Shown piece by piece: positions 1-10,279 of a stretch of 64,000 bases of DNA. The DNA is from Aggregicoccus sp. 17bor-14 (GTDB lineage: Bacteria; Myxococcota; Myxococcia; Myxococcales; Myxococcaceae), in contig NZ_VJZZ01000015.1 of the NCBI RefSeq assembly GCF_009659535.1, positions 97,554-161,553 on the forward strand. Reading direction: 5' to 3'. Within the stretch, counting starts at the first letter, position 1; every line of letters begins with the position of its first letter. Below the pieces are notes generated by a model that saw nothing but the letters and a program-made list of their open reading frames with translations, was not told the origin of the DNA and did not search any database. A program made the position numbers and the translations under genes.

Positions 1-983
1 CCGTCGTAGCTCTTGGCGATCCCCTCGATCATCAGCGTCTGCTTGCCGCTGGGCACCTTCTGGTCGAAGCGGATGAAGGGGCGGGCGATGTTCGAGCGCT
101 TGAGATCTTCGCTCTTGAGCTTCTCGATCTGCTTCGCGCGGCTCTGCACCTGGCTCGCGCGCGTGCCGGCGCTGAAGCGGGCGATGAAGTCCTGCAGCTG
201 GGCGATCTTCTTCTGCTTCTCCGCCGTCTCGCTCTCCACGCGGCTGCGGATCTGCGACTTCTGGTGGACCATGTCGTCGTAGCCGCCCGTGTAGGCGATG
301 ATGGTCTCGTAGTCGATGTCCGCGATGTGCGTGCAGATGGCGTTGAGGAAGTGCCGGTCGTGGCTGATGGTGATGAGCACGCCCTCGAACTGCTTGAGGA
401 AGCTCTCCAGCCAGCGGATGGACTCGATGTCCAGGTTGTTGGTGGGCTCGTCGAGCAGCAGGCCCTGGGGCTTGCCGAACAGCGCCTGGGCGAGCAGCAC
501 GCGCAGCTTGAGGCCGCCGGTGAGCTGCTTCATCGGCCCCTCGTGGAAGCTCTCGTCGATGCCGAGGCCCTGCAGCAGCGCGGCCGCGTCGCTCTCGGCC
601 ACGTAGCCGTCCTCCTCGGCGATGACGCCCTCGAGCTCGCCGAGCCGGTTGCCGTCCTCCTCGGTGATTTCAGCCTTGGCGAGCAGCGCGTTCTTCTCCT
701 GCATCGCGGCCCACAGCGGCGCGTTGCCCATCAGCACCACGTCGAGCACGCGCTCGTTCTCGTAGCGGAAGTGGTCCTGGCGCAGGATGCCCAGGCGCTT
801 GGGGCGGCTGATGGTGCCGCTGTCGGCCTCCTCGTCGCCCGCGAGGATCTTCATGAACGTGGACTTGCCGGCGCCGTTGGGGCCGGTGAGGCCGTAGCGG
901 CGGCCGGGCGAGAACGCGACGTTCACGTCCTCGAAGAGCTTCTTGGGCCCGTAGGCCTTGGAGACGTTGGAGATGGTGAACAT
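1..983 (-). CDS. ybiT: ABC-F family ATPase, YbiT type (3' end cut by window)
   Basis: Soluble ABC-F protein with no membrane domain; the family binds ribosomes and acts on stalled translation. The visible 327 codons hold the first ATPase domain: Walker A GPNGAGKS at residues 34-41, a variant signature (TGGLKLRVLLAQ) and Walker B LLLDEPTNNLD, followed by SHDRHFLN and the linker leading to the second domain. The variant signature and the wording around IRWLESF and CTHIADIDY match E. coli YbiT better than EttA or Uup. The start is the ATG at 983, opposite tgt. The second ATPase domain lies off the left edge. Assignment to ABC-F is firm; the YbiT subgroup is likely. Confidence 0.9.
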   Translation of the reverse strand, partial: MFTISNVSKAYGPKKLFEDVNVAFSPGRRYGLTGPNGAGKSTFMKILAGDEEADSGTISRPKRLGILRQDHFRYENERVLDVVLMGNAPLWAAMQEKNALLAKAEITEEDGNRLGELEGVIAEEDGYVAESDAAALLQGLGIDESFHEGPMKQLTGGLKLRVLLAQALFGKPQGLLLDEPTNNLDIESIRWLESFLKQFEGVLITISHDRHFLNAICTHIADIDYETIIAYTGGYDDMVHQKSQIRSRVESETAEKQKKIAQLQDFIARFSAGTRASQVQSRAKQIEKLKSEDLKRSNIARPFIRFDQKVPSGKQTLMIEGIAKSYD

Positions 984-1221
984 GGGCGGGTGCTCGCTTG
1001 CCGAGTAAAGGGGCCGGCGCGGCCGGACGGCGCGCCGCATTAGCACCTCCGGGCCTTCCGGAGGGGCAGAATGTAACCCCGCTCGGATGCGCTTCATGCC
1101 GCGGCGGTGCACGCCGTCCCGGCGCCCGGGGCCGCGCCATTCCTGGGGGCCCGGCCGGCCAGCCGAGGGCCCGCAGGGGAGGCGTGCGCCGGGGGCCCGG
1201 CCGGGTATAAGGCCCTCCGCG

Positions 1222-2366
<1,145 letters not shown>

Positions 2367-2367
<1 letters not shown>

Positions 2368-3266
2368 TGCCAGGCCCCCTCACGGCAGCGCCGGCGCCGG
2401 GCAGCGAGCCCGGCCCGCGCGACGGCGACTTCGAGCTGGTCACCCTGCGCAACGGCCACCGCGCCGTGCGCCACCTCGGCCACGGCGAGGTGATGCACCC
2501 CGCGGTGGGCCCCTGGCTCGAGGCGCAGCGCCTCTACGTGGAGCAGGGGGCCCTCGCCGAGCGGCTGCAGCGGGAGGACGCCACCCCCCTGGTGCTGCTG
2601 GACGTGGGCCTGGGCGCCGCGACCAACGCCGTGGCGGCGCTCACCTGCGCCGTGGGCCTGGGGCCCGCGCGAAGGCGCCCCCTGCACGTGGTCAGCTTCG
2701 AGGTGGACCTCGCGCCGCTGCGGCTCGCGCTCGCGGACCCCGCGGGCTTTCCCTTCCTCGTGCCCTTCCGCGCCGCCTGCGAGCGGCTGATGGGGGAGGG
2801 CAGGTGGCAGGGGGAGGGGCTCTGCTGGGAGCTGCTGCCCGGGGATGCGCGCGGGCACCTGGCGCAAGGCGCGTTTCCGCCCGCGGAGCTGGTCTTCTTC
2901 GACCCCTTCAGCCCGGCGTCCAACCCGGAGATGTGGACCCCGGGGACGCTCTCACGGGTGCGCGGGGCGTGCCGGCAGGAGCCAGAGGCCCACGCCCTGC
3001 TCACCACCTATAGCGCCGCCACGCCCACGCGGGTGTCCCTGCTGCTCGCGGGCTTCTACGTGGGGGCGGGGCTTTCCACCGGGACGAAGGGGGAGACGAC
3101 CGTGGCGGCCGTCCACCCCGGGGCGCTGCAGGCCCCGCTCGGCGCCCGCTGGCTCGAGCGCTGGGAGCGCTCGAGCAGCCGGGCACCGCACGGGGAGCCG
3201 CTCACGCCTGCTCTCGAGACTCGGCTGCGGCAGCATCCACAGTGGAGTCCGCCAGCACCTCGGTGA
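2367..3266 (+). CDS. MnmC N-domain/MnmD-like tRNA methyltransferase (DUF752 family)
   Basis: 299 residues from a GTG whose first base is the last base of the tgt stop, so the two genes are probably translationally coupled. It resembles the SAM-dependent methyltransferase half of MnmC (MnmD), which makes mnm5U at tRNA position 34. Seen: an SAM-loop-like DVGLGAATNAVAAL at about residues 79-92 and the family hallmark FFDPFSPASNPEMWTP in the second half. The FAD domain of full MnmC is absent. Pairing with tgt, another wobble-base enzyme, supports the role. The 3' end overlaps the convergent DUF2378 gene by 65 bases. The family is fairly sure; the exact product base is inferred. Confidence 0.8.
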
Positions 3267-3840
3267 TGTAGCCCACCGGCTCCTCGCTCCAGCGCACGTG
3301 GAAGGTGCAGGCGGTGCCGTCGAAGGCCTCCGGCAGCGCCACCACGTTGTGCGCACCCACCAGCTCCAGCGAGCGGCTGAGCACGCCGGCCGCGAAGGTG
3401 GGCATGTCCGCGAGCACGTCCCCCACGCGCAGCTCGGCGCTGCTGGGGCCCTTCTCGGTGAGGCGCACCTCGCTCGCCGCGTCGTGCGAGAGGAAGGTGC
3501 GCCCGGCGCGGTTCAGGGTGCGCATGGGGCCCGCGAGCTTCATCACGCCGAGCAGCGCGCGGCCGGTGAGGGTCTCGCTCCAGGCGTCCATGAGGCGCTC
3601 GCCCATGGCGTAGTAGGCGGCCTCCAGGGGCATGCCGGCGTAGACGTGGTCCGCCGCCACGCGCAGGAAATCCTTCCATTTCTCCAGGGGATAGGTGGGC
3701 TCGAGCTTCTGGTCGAGCGCGAGGCCCGCCTGGCGCAGCCGCTCGTGGGCGGTGGGGGTGAGGCGGGTGCCGAGCGCGCGGACGAAGAGGCCTTCCACGA
3801 TGGACGCAGGGATCTGCTTCACAGAGTTCGAAGTGCTCAT
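3202..3840 (-). CDS. DUF2378 (TIGR02265) myxobacterial paralogous-family protein
   Basis: 212 residues, soluble, with no signal peptide. The sequence follows the DUF2378 pattern known as a large paralogous family in myxobacteria: VEGLFVRALG near the start, YPLEKWKDFL, an AYYAMGERLMDAW segment, GPMRTLNRAGR and a C-terminal FHVRWSEEPVGYITE. No catalytic motif is visible and the family has no established biochemical function. The ATG start at 3840 faces the divergent helicase gene across 188 bases. The last 65 bases overlap, tail to tail, the methyltransferase gene on the other strand. It is a good lineage marker for this window. Confidence 0.85.
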   Translation of the reverse strand: MSTSNSVKQIPASIVEGLFVRALGTRLTPTAHERLRQAGLALDQKLEPTYPLEKWKDFLRVAADHVYAGMPLEAAYYAMGERLMDAWSETLTGRALLGVMKLAGPMRTLNRAGRTFLSHDAASEVRLTEKGPSSAELRVGDVLADMPTFAAGVLSRSLELVGAHNVVALPEAFDGTACTFHVRWSEEPVGYITEVLADSTVDAAAAESREQA

Positions 3841-4028
3841 GGGGGCAGCATCCTAGGGAACCGGGCTGACGAGCGCCCGCGACTGGGAGTGTAGCAGGCT
3901 GTATAATTCCGTTGCTACTGCGTCAATTCTCTCCTGAATGTGTGTTCAGGGGTGCGCGGACGGGGGACGGCGCGGCACGTCTCACGAGGGTGGAGGCGCG
4001 GAGGCGACTTCGATAGGGTGTCCGACCC

Positions 4029-6599
4029 TTGAACGAGCCCACTCCGAGCCCCTCGAGCCCCGCTCCCGCCGCCCCCCTCGCAGCGCTGCTGCCTGCCCGC
4101 GGCGAGGGCCCGCTGGACGCGGACGAGATCCTCAACCGCTTCGTCACCTACGTGGCCCAGAACGGCCTGAGCCTCTACGCGGCGCAGGAGGAGGCCATCC
4201 TGGAGCTGCTCGCGGGCAAGCACCTGTTCCTCAAGACGCCCACGGGCTCGGGCAAGAGCCTGGTGGCCACCGCGCTCCACTTCAAGGCGATGTGCGAGGG
4301 GAAGGTGTCGTTCTACACCTGCCCCATCAAGGCGCTGGTGAACGAGAAGTTCTTCGCCCTGTGCGAGGCCTTCGGGCCGGACAACGTGGGCATGCTCACC
4401 GGCGACGCGAGCATCAACCGCGAGGCGCCGATCATCTGCTGCACGGCCGAGATCCTCGCGAACCTGGGCATGCGCCAGAGCAGCGCGCGCGTGGACTACG
4501 TGGTGATGGACGAGTTCCACTACTACGCGGACAAGGAGCGCGGCGGCGCCTGGCAGATCCCCCTCATCAGCCTGCCCAACACCACCTTCCTGATGATGTC
4601 CGCGACCCTCGGGGACACGCGGCTCATCGAGGAGAGCCTGCAGGACTACACCGGCCGCGAGGTGGCGGTGGTGAAGAGCAGCGAGCGCCCGGTGCCGCTG
4701 GACTTCGAGTACCGCGACACGCCGCTGCACGAGACCATCCAGGAGCTGGTGGAGAAGAAGAAGAGCCCCGTCTACCTGGTGAACTTCACCCAGCGCGCCG
4801 CCGCCGAGCAGGCGCAAAATCTGATGTCCGTGGACTTCAGCACCAAGGAGGAGAAGGAGCTCATCCGCCAGGAGCTGCTGGAGGCCCGCTTCGACACCCC
4901 CTACGGCAAGGACTTCCAGCGCTTCCTGCGCCACGGCATCGGGATGCACCACGCGGGGCTCTTGCCCAAGTACCGGCTGCTGGTGGAGCGGCTCGCGCAG
5001 AAGGGGCTGCTCAAGGTCATCAGCGGCACGGACACGCTGGGGGTGGGCGTGAACATCCCCATCCGCACCGTGCTCTTCACCCAGCTCTTCAAGTTCAACG
5101 GCGAGAAGCTCGCGGTGCTCAGCGTGCGCGACTTCCTCCAGATCGCCGGCCGCGCGGGGCGCAAGGGCTACGACACGCAGGGCAGCGTGGTCGCCCAGGC
5201 GCCCGAGCACGTGGTGGAGAACGTGAAGCAGGCCCAGAAGGAGGCGGCGGGCAAGAAGAAGAGCCCGAAGAAGCAGCCGCCGGAGAAGGGCTACGTCCAC
5301 TTCGACGCGAATACCTTCGAGCGCCTGAAGAGCGGCACGCCCGAGGCCCTGCAGAGCCGCTTCGAGGTGACGCACGGGCTGCTGCTCAACCTGCTGCAGA
5401 GCGACGAGACCGAGGCCACCCCGGGCTACCGCCGCCTCGTGCAGCTCATCCGCCGCTCGCACGGCAACGACTACACGAAGCGCCAGCACCTGCGAACGGC
5501 CGCCCGCGCGTTCCGCACGCTGCGCGAGGCGGGGATCGTGGAGGTGGTGAAGGGCAAGTTCGGTGTGGGCGCGGCCGTGTACCTGAAGGGAGACCTGCAG
5601 CGAGACTTCTCCCTCAACCAGACGCTCTCGCTCTACCTGCTGGACACGCTGGAGAAGCTGGACCCGCAAGCCGAGACCTACGCGCTGGACGTGCTCACGC
5701 TGGTGGAGAGCATCCTCGAGAACCCCGAGGTGGTGCTCTACGCGCAGCTCAACCAGCTCAAGGGCGAGAAGGTGAACGAGCTCAAGGCGCAGGGCGTGGA
5801 GTACGACCAGCGCATGGAGGAGCTCGAGAAGCTCGAGTGGCCCAAGCCCAACCGCGACTTCATCTACTTCACCTTCAACCGGTTCGCCGCGAAGCACCCC
5901 TGGGTGGGCCAGGAGAACATCCGGCCCAAGTCCATCGCGCGCGACATGTTCGAGCGCTACCTGTCCTTCCACGACTACGTGCGCGAGTACGGGCTGCAGC
6001 GCAGCGAGGGCGTGCTCCTGCGCTACCTCGGGGATGCGTACAAGACGCTCGGCCAGACCGTGCCCGAGCGCTTCCGCACCGAGGAGGTGGAGGACATCCT
6101 CGAGCACCTGCGCGCGACCTTGCGCCAGGTGGACTCGAGCCTCCTGGACGAGTGGGAGCGGATGAAGAACCCGGCCGCCATCCTCCAGGCGCGCCCGGAG
6201 GTGGTGCCCCAGGGGCCGCGCGAGCTGACGGACGACCCCAAGGCCTTCGCCGCGCGCGTGCGCGAGGAGCTGCACCGGCTGCTCAAGGCGCTGGGCGAGC
6301 GGCGCTACGACGACGCAGCGGGGCTGCTGCACGACCCCGAGGGCCAGTGGATGCCCAGCACGCTCGAGGCCGCGATGGAGCCCTACCTCCAGGAGCACGG
6401 CCGCGTGGTGCTCACCCCGGCCGCGCGCCGCCCCCACATGACCCTGCTCAAGCCCACGGGCGAGCGGCAGTGGGACGCCCAGCAGCGCATCCTCGACCCC
6501 GAGGGCCACGCGGACTGGATGCTGGACTGCGTGGTGGACCTCGTGGACCGCAAGGTGGACGAGCGGCCGCTCATCTCCCTGCGGCGCATTGGTACCTGA
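4029..6599 (+). CDS. Ski2-like DEAD/DEAH-box helicase with DUF3516-like C-terminus
   Basis: 856-residue superfamily 2 helicase, probably acting on RNA. Motifs in order: Walker A TPTGSGKS (70-77), motif II DEFH (161-164), motif III SAT (191-193), and motif VI QIAGRAGRKG (371-380). A Lys-rich linker (KKKSPKKQPPEK) follows the helicase core. The last 300 or so residues resemble DUF3516, which is found attached to such helicases in actinobacteria and myxobacteria. The start is a TTG at 4029, the only one that fits the family N-terminus; the ribosome site is weak, so the start is uncertain. A TATAAT hexamer lies upstream at 3902 but without a -35 element. Confidence 0.88.
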   Translation: MNEPTPSPSSPAPAAPLAALLPARGEGPLDADEILNRFVTYVAQNGLSLYAAQEEAILELLAGKHLFLKTPTGSGKSLVATALHFKAMCEGKVSFYTCPIKALVNEKFFALCEAFGPDNVGMLTGDASINREAPIICCTAEILANLGMRQSSARVDYVVMDEFHYYADKERGGAWQIPLISLPNTTFLMMSATLGDTRLIEESLQDYTGREVAVVKSSERPVPLDFEYRDTPLHETIQELVEKKKSPVYLVNFTQRAAAEQAQNLMSVDFSTKEEKELIRQELLEARFDTPYGKDFQRFLRHGIGMHHAGLLPKYRLLVERLAQKGLLKVISGTDTLGVGVNIPIRTVLFTQLFKFNGEKLAVLSVRDFLQIAGRAGRKGYDTQGSVVAQAPEHVVENVKQAQKEAAGKKKSPKKQPPEKGYVHFDANTFERLKSGTPEALQSRFEVTHGLLLNLLQSDETEATPGYRRLVQLIRRSHGNDYTKRQHLRTAARAFRTLREAGIVEVVKGKFGVGAAVYLKGDLQRDFSLNQTLSLYLLDTLEKLDPQAETYALDVLTLVESILENPEVVLYAQLNQLKGEKVNELKAQGVEYDQRMEELEKLEWPKPNRDFIYFTFNRFAAKHPWVGQENIRPKSIARDMFERYLSFHDYVREYGLQRSEGVLLRYLGDAYKTLGQTVPERFRTEEVEDILEHLRATLRQVDSSLLDEWERMKNPAAILQARPEVVPQGPRELTDDPKAFAARVREELHRLLKALGERRYDDAAGLLHDPEGQWMPSTLEAAMEPYLQEHGRVVLTPAARRPHMTLLKPTGERQWDAQQRILDPEGHADWMLDCVVDLVDRKVDERPLISLRRIGT

Positions 6600-6768
6600 T
6601 CGCCACCTGATCGCCACCTGAGCGGCCCCGGCTCGGCCCCGACCCCCGTCCGCGGACCTACAGCGGGGGCTGCCCGAGGAGGGGCGGTTTGGAGTAGTGT
6701 CTCCGCCACAACTTTCCGGTGTGGCGGGATGTAGGGCCTGGCGCCGGAGCGACGAGGAAGGGACCCCG

Positions 6769-7071
6769 GTGCCGGCGCGCTTCGAGGTGCGGTTCGAACA
6801 GCAGGAGACGGCAGCGCGGGCGCTGCGGGCCTACTCCATCGGGAAGGTGCTCGGCGGGCTGTGCCTGCGCACCGCGCGCACGCTCTCCGTGGGCGACCCG
6901 GTGCAGCTGGGCCTGCGCATCGCGGGCGAGGCGTGGGCGCTCGCGGCGGTGGTGGCCTGGGTGCGCCCGGAGGCGAAGGTGGTGGGGGTGCGCTTCGTCG
7001 ATGTGGCCGCGCCCGACCAGGCGCGGCTGCAGCAAGTGGTGGGCGAGGAGCCCCGGCGCGCCGCGCGCTAG
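6769..7071 (+). CDS. PilZ-like domain protein
   Basis: 100 residues. The start is the GTG at 6769, chosen because AGGAAGGGA sits six bases upstream; an in-frame GTG at 6697 lacks such a site. The pattern (a beta-rich domain with SIGKVLGGLCLRT, a basic N-terminal strand, and VVGVRFVDV near the end) looks like the short PilZ proteins common in myxobacteria, which bind cyclic di-GMP or mediate protein contacts. The canonical RxxxR...D/NxSxxG motif is not intact: SIGKVLGG replaces it and the arginine pair is not clear. Nucleotide binding is therefore doubtful. Confidence 0.6.
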   Translation: MPARFEVRFEQQETAARALRAYSIGKVLGGLCLRTARTLSVGDPVQLGLRIAGEAWALAAVVAWVRPEAKVVGVRFVDVAAPDQARLQQVVGEEPRRAAR

Positions 7072-7082
7072 GTGCGGCGGCG

Positions 7083-7583
7083 CTACGTCCGGCGGCTCTC
7101 CACTTCCGCGTGGCGCAGCACCATGGCGTCCGCCTCCACGAAGCCGCAGGAGGCGTAGAAGCCGGTCGCCGTGTCCAGGCGGGCCACGTGGCTCACGATC
7201 TCGAGCCGCTTCATGCTCAAGGCGCGCGCGCGCTCCACCACGGTCTGCAGCAGCGCACGGCCCACGCCCTTCTTGCGCCAGCTCTCGGTGACGACGAGCT
7301 CGTCCACCGTGCCGATGCGCCCGCGCAGCCGCAGCTGCGGGCGGTGGCTGAGGGTGACCATGCCCACCGGCTTGTCCAGGCTGTCACTGGCCACGAAGAT
7401 CTCGATCTCCGGATGGCTGATGACCCAGTTGGTCGTCTGCATGTCCGAGCCGAGCGGGTAGCCCAGCTCCTTGAGCAGGTTGCCGATCGCCTCGGCATCT
7501 CCGCGGCGGGCGCGGCGGATGCGGAAGGCGGGACCATCCGGACCGGTCTTCGTGGGGTAGTTGGCCAAGGCGCTCCGGACCAT
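7083..7583 (-). CDS. GNAT family N-acetyltransferase
   Basis: 166 residues forming one GNAT domain. Seen: an N-terminal FRIRRARRGDAEAI strand-helix, central strands ending in VDELVVTESWRKKGVGRALL (the acetyl-CoA pyrophosphate loop, of the Q/RxxGxG/A kind) and a C-terminal TATGFYASCGFVE, the usual helix-strand before the final beta strand. The substrate cannot be told from sequence. It lies 55 bases downstream of the start side of nothing obvious and converges with the PilZ-like gene across 11 bases. The ATG start at 7583 gives the normal family length. Confidence 0.88.
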   Translation of the reverse strand: MVRSALANYPTKTGPDGPAFRIRRARRGDAEAIGNLLKELGYPLGSDMQTTNWVISHPEIEIFVASDSLDKPVGMVTLSHRPQLRLRGRIGTVDELVVTESWRKKGVGRALLQTVVERARALSMKRLEIVSHVARLDTATGFYASCGFVEADAMVLRHAEVESRRT

Positions 7584-7638
7584 ACCGGAGCGCCCTGGAA
7601 GCTCAACGGCTGTTGCAGCGGGCAGCGGACGCGAACGT

Positions 7639-9069
7639 CTACGGCTGCACGCGGAACAGGCCCTTCAGATCCTCGGAGCGGCTGATGGGGTCGCCGCCGT
7701 TGCGCCGCGCGGTCACCCGCCACTGGTAGAGGCTGCCGGCCGTGAGCGCGGGTCCGGCGTAGACGAGGCTGTTGGCGCCGCTGGTAACGGCGGTGAGCCC
7801 GGTCTTCTCCCAGACGGTGTTGCCCAGCGTGTCGAACACGATCACGTCGTAGGTGGCCGTCTGGGGGTAGGCCTGCCAGGAGAAGGTGGGGGTGGCGCCG
7901 ACCGCGTCCACTGCCTCGCCGGCGCCGGGGCCCACGAGCGTGATGGCGCTGGTCACCTTGAACGTCGAGGGAGCGACCGCGATCTGGCCATTCGTCACGG
8001 TGACGAACTGCACGTCCGTGCCCGCGGTGCCGGGGTTGGGGTCGCGCACGTTGTTGTCGTTCTCGAAGGCCGCGAGCACCGCATAGCGGCCGTCCGGCAC
8101 GCCCGTGATGGTGAAGGCGCTGGTCACGTTGGGCACCACGCCGGGCTCCGGCGCGCGCAGGCCCGGGGGGACCTCGCCGCGGCCGCTGACGGGATCGAAG
8201 GTGCTCGCCACCACCATCACCACGCTGGTGGCCGGGCCCGCGCCGGGGCCCACGAAGGAGACCGCGCCCGTGAGGGTGGCGGGCGCTGTCTGCGAGCGCT
8301 GCAGCTGCACGTTGGCCACGTCCGCCGTCGCCACCGTCACGCTGGCCGGGGTCCAGTTCGCGCCGCGGCCGAAGGCCTTCACGCTGTAGTCGCCCGCGGG
8401 CACGTTGAAGAGGGTGAAGGAGCCCGAGGCATCCGCGATGCCGCTGTGGCCCTGGTCCAGCGCGTCACCGGCCTCGGCCACCACCAGCACGCCGTGGGTA
8501 TCGCCCACGTCCACGTGGCCGGAGATGGACGGGCGGCCGCGCTGATCCTGCGGCAGCCCCACCAGCCCCACGTCCGTCACGTCCGCGTGGATGACGAAGG
8601 GCGACTGCGCGTCCTGCGCGTCCGGGCGCGCGGCGACCGAGGTGTCGAAGGGCAGCGCCACGCGCAGCCCGGAGGGGAAGGGGGCGAAGTCGCGCGCCGC
8701 GGCGCGCAGGCTGATGCGCTGGTTCACCGGCGTGCCGGCCTCGTCCGAGCGCAGGGCCGGGATGCGCAGCGTGTAGCTGCCGTCCGCGCCGGTGGTGGTC
8801 TGCGTGCCCACGGGCGCGCCGTTCACGTCCACCGCGGCGACCAGGGCGTTCGGTACCGCGGCGTTGCTCGCGAGGTCGAACACGCGGCCCTGCACCTGCA
8901 CCGGCGCGAGGCAGCGGAAGTCCTTGCCGGCCTCGAGGCCCGACACCTGCTCGCACACGAGCGCGGCGTCACAGGCCTTGGGATCGGTGGGGTCGCAGTT
9001 CGGGTCGTCGCTGCCGCAGGCCGCGAGCAGGGCCGCGGCGCCGAGGAGGGGGAGGAGGCTGCGCTTCAA
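7639..9069 (-). CDS. secreted lipoprotein with carboxypeptidase-regulatory-like/fibronectin-like domains
   Basis: 476 residues with a lipoprotein signal peptide, lipobox LAAC, lipidated Cys at position 18. After a short Cys-rich segment (four Cys by about residue 53) come repeated beta-sandwich modules with the CarboxypepD_reg-like pattern (VQGRVFDLASNAAVPNALV; ISGHVDVGDTHGV; ATLTGAVSFVG), and a last domain typical of fibronectin-like folds (TFSWQAYPQTATYDVIV ... YQWRVTARR). No enzyme motif is seen. It is probably an outer-membrane-attached surface or periplasmic protein, of a kind frequent in myxobacteria. Its role is unknown. Confidence 0.8.
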   Translation of the reverse strand: MKRSLLPLLGAAALLAACGSDDPNCDPTDPKACDAALVCEQVSGLEAGKDFRCLAPVQVQGRVFDLASNAAVPNALVAAVDVNGAPVGTQTTTGADGSYTLRIPALRSDEAGTPVNQRISLRAAARDFAPFPSGLRVALPFDTSVAARPDAQDAQSPFVIHADVTDVGLVGLPQDQRGRPSISGHVDVGDTHGVLVVAEAGDALDQGHSGIADASGSFTLFNVPAGDYSVKAFGRGANWTPASVTVATADVANVQLQRSQTAPATLTGAVSFVGPGAGPATSVVMVVASTFDPVSGRGEVPPGLRAPEPGVVPNVTSAFTITGVPDGRYAVLAAFENDNNVRDPNPGTAGTDVQFVTVTNGQIAVAPSTFKVTSAITLVGPGAGEAVDAVGATPTFSWQAYPQTATYDVIVFDTLGNTVWEKTGLTAVTSGANSLVYAGPALTAGSLYQWRVTARRNGGDPISRSEDLKGLFRVQP

Positions 9070-9178
9070 GGGGGACTCCAGGTCGAGGGGGGAGGTGCTG
9101 CGCTCTCTCGACCCAGGACCCGCCCGGGGGCGCGCCGGCCACGGTTCTGCTGGAATCCCGGACGCTTACACCGTTCTA

Positions 9179-9210
9179 CATGCGGCGCCCGGAGCCCCGG
9201 ACGCCGCATG
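9179..9210 (-). terminator. strong hairpin downstream of the E1 beta gene, possible terminator
   Basis: An inverted repeat CATGCGGCG ... CGCCGCATG with inner CCGG/CCGG lies 12 bases past the E1 beta stop. It would form an almost perfect stem with a four-base loop. No T-run follows on the minus strand, so it is either a stem-only terminator or an RNA-stabilising 3' hairpin. Confidence 0.4.
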
Positions 9211-9221
9211 GGACGGCACTT

Positions 9222-10277
9222 TTACGGCTGCTCTGCAGCGAGCGTGCGCATGGCCTGCGTGATGTCCGCGAGCTGCGGCACGCTGGCCATCTCGAGCGCG
9301 TCCGCGAGGCCGATGCCCGGCACGTGCTTGCCGGCGACCAGCTTGGGCGCGGCGAGCAGGTGGTAGAAGAGCTCCTCCACCGTGCGGCGCATGAGGTGCT
9401 CACCGAAGTTGGTGACCTCGGTGTCCTCGTTGACGAAGAGCGCGCGGCCGGTCTTCTGCACGCTCGCCTTGATCATCTCCCAGTCGTAGGGCCAGAGGCT
9501 GCGCAGGTCGATGACCTCCGCGTCCACGCCCTCCTCGGCGAGCGCCTGCGCGGCCTTCACGCACAGGGGCAGGGTGCGCCCGTAGCTGACCACGGTGAGC
9601 CCACGCCCCTCGCGCACGATCTTGCCCTTGCCGATGGGCACCGCGTACGCCTCGAGCTGCGGCCACTGCGCCTTCCACGCGGAGCGGTCGCCCAGCGGGG
9701 CGTCGATCATCTTGGAGAGGGCGCGGTCGTCCTCGGGCTCGCCGGGGATGCGCTCGTCGCCCTTCACGCGCAGGAGCGCCTTGGGCTCCAGGTACATCAC
9801 GGGGTCCAGCTCCTGGCAGGCGCTGATGAGCAGGCCGTAGGCGTCCAGCGGGTTGCTGGGCATCACGATCTTCCAGCCCGGGATGCGGGTGGCGCCGGCG
9901 TCGAACGAGTGCGAGTGGTAGATGGACCCGCGGATGCCGCTGCCCACCGGGGTGCGCACCACCATGGGCAGGTTCCAGTCGCCGTTCGTGCTCCAGCAGG
10001 TGTTGCCGGCGAGCTTGAGCAGGTCGATGGTGTTGAAGATGTAGTCGGCGAACTGGATCTCGGCGACCGGGCGGCCGCCCGCCATGGCGATGCCCATGGC
10101 GGCGCCGATGATGCCGCGCTCGTCCAGCGGCGCGTTCCAGGTGGTCTTGAGCCCCTGCGTGGCGGTGAAGACGCCGCCCAAGGGCGCGCCCACGTCCTCG
10201 CCGAAGATGTCGGTGACGCCGAGGTTCTCCTCGGCGTAGTGGAGGGCCATGCGAATGGCCTGGGCCATGTTGGCCAT
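9222..10277 (-). CDS. 2-oxoacid dehydrogenase E1 component, beta subunit
   Basis: 351 residues. It is the beta half of the heterotetrameric thiamine-diphosphate E1 enzyme that decarboxylates a 2-oxoacid and passes the acyl group to lipoyl-E2. Typical blocks: IFGEDVGAPLGGVFTATQGL, the cofactor-proximal FADYIFNTIDLL, VVRTPVGSGI, and the C-terminal transketolase part TVVSYGRTLPLC ... DLRSLWPYDWEMI ... LFVNEDT. The ATG at 10277 lies two bases after the alpha-subunit stop, showing one operon. Branched-chain (2-oxoisovalerate) or pyruvate substrate are both possible; the alpha subunit favours branched-chain. A hairpin follows the gene. Confidence 0.9.
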   Translation of the reverse strand: MANMAQAIRMALHYAEENLGVTDIFGEDVGAPLGGVFTATQGLKTTWNAPLDERGIIGAAMGIAMAGGRPVAEIQFADYIFNTIDLLKLAGNTCWSTNGDWNLPMVVRTPVGSGIRGSIYHSHSFDAGATRIPGWKIVMPSNPLDAYGLLISACQELDPVMYLEPKALLRVKGDERIPGEPEDDRALSKMIDAPLGDRSAWKAQWPQLEAYAVPIGKGKIVREGRGLTVVSYGRTLPLCVKAAQALAEEGVDAEVIDLRSLWPYDWEMIKASVQKTGRALFVNEDTEVTNFGEHLMRRTVEELFYHLLAAPKLVAGKHVPGIGLADALEMASVPQLADITQAMRTLAAEQP

Positions 10278-10279
10278 GG

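Noticed and set aside
3902..3907. Perfect TATAAT upstream of the helicase gene
   Set aside because: No acceptable -35 at 15-19 bases (nearest is GCGACT), so too weak to call a promoter.
3915..6617. Long open frames on the strand opposite the helicase, and likewise opposite valS (57778-60954) and the propeller kinase (45948-49034)
   Set aside because: They are opened by the high GC third positions of the real genes; their products are Arg/Ala/His/Leu/Val-rich with no domain.
6590..6625. Tandem CCTGATCGCCA copies at the helicase end
   Set aside because: Only two short copies; likely slippage duplication without function.
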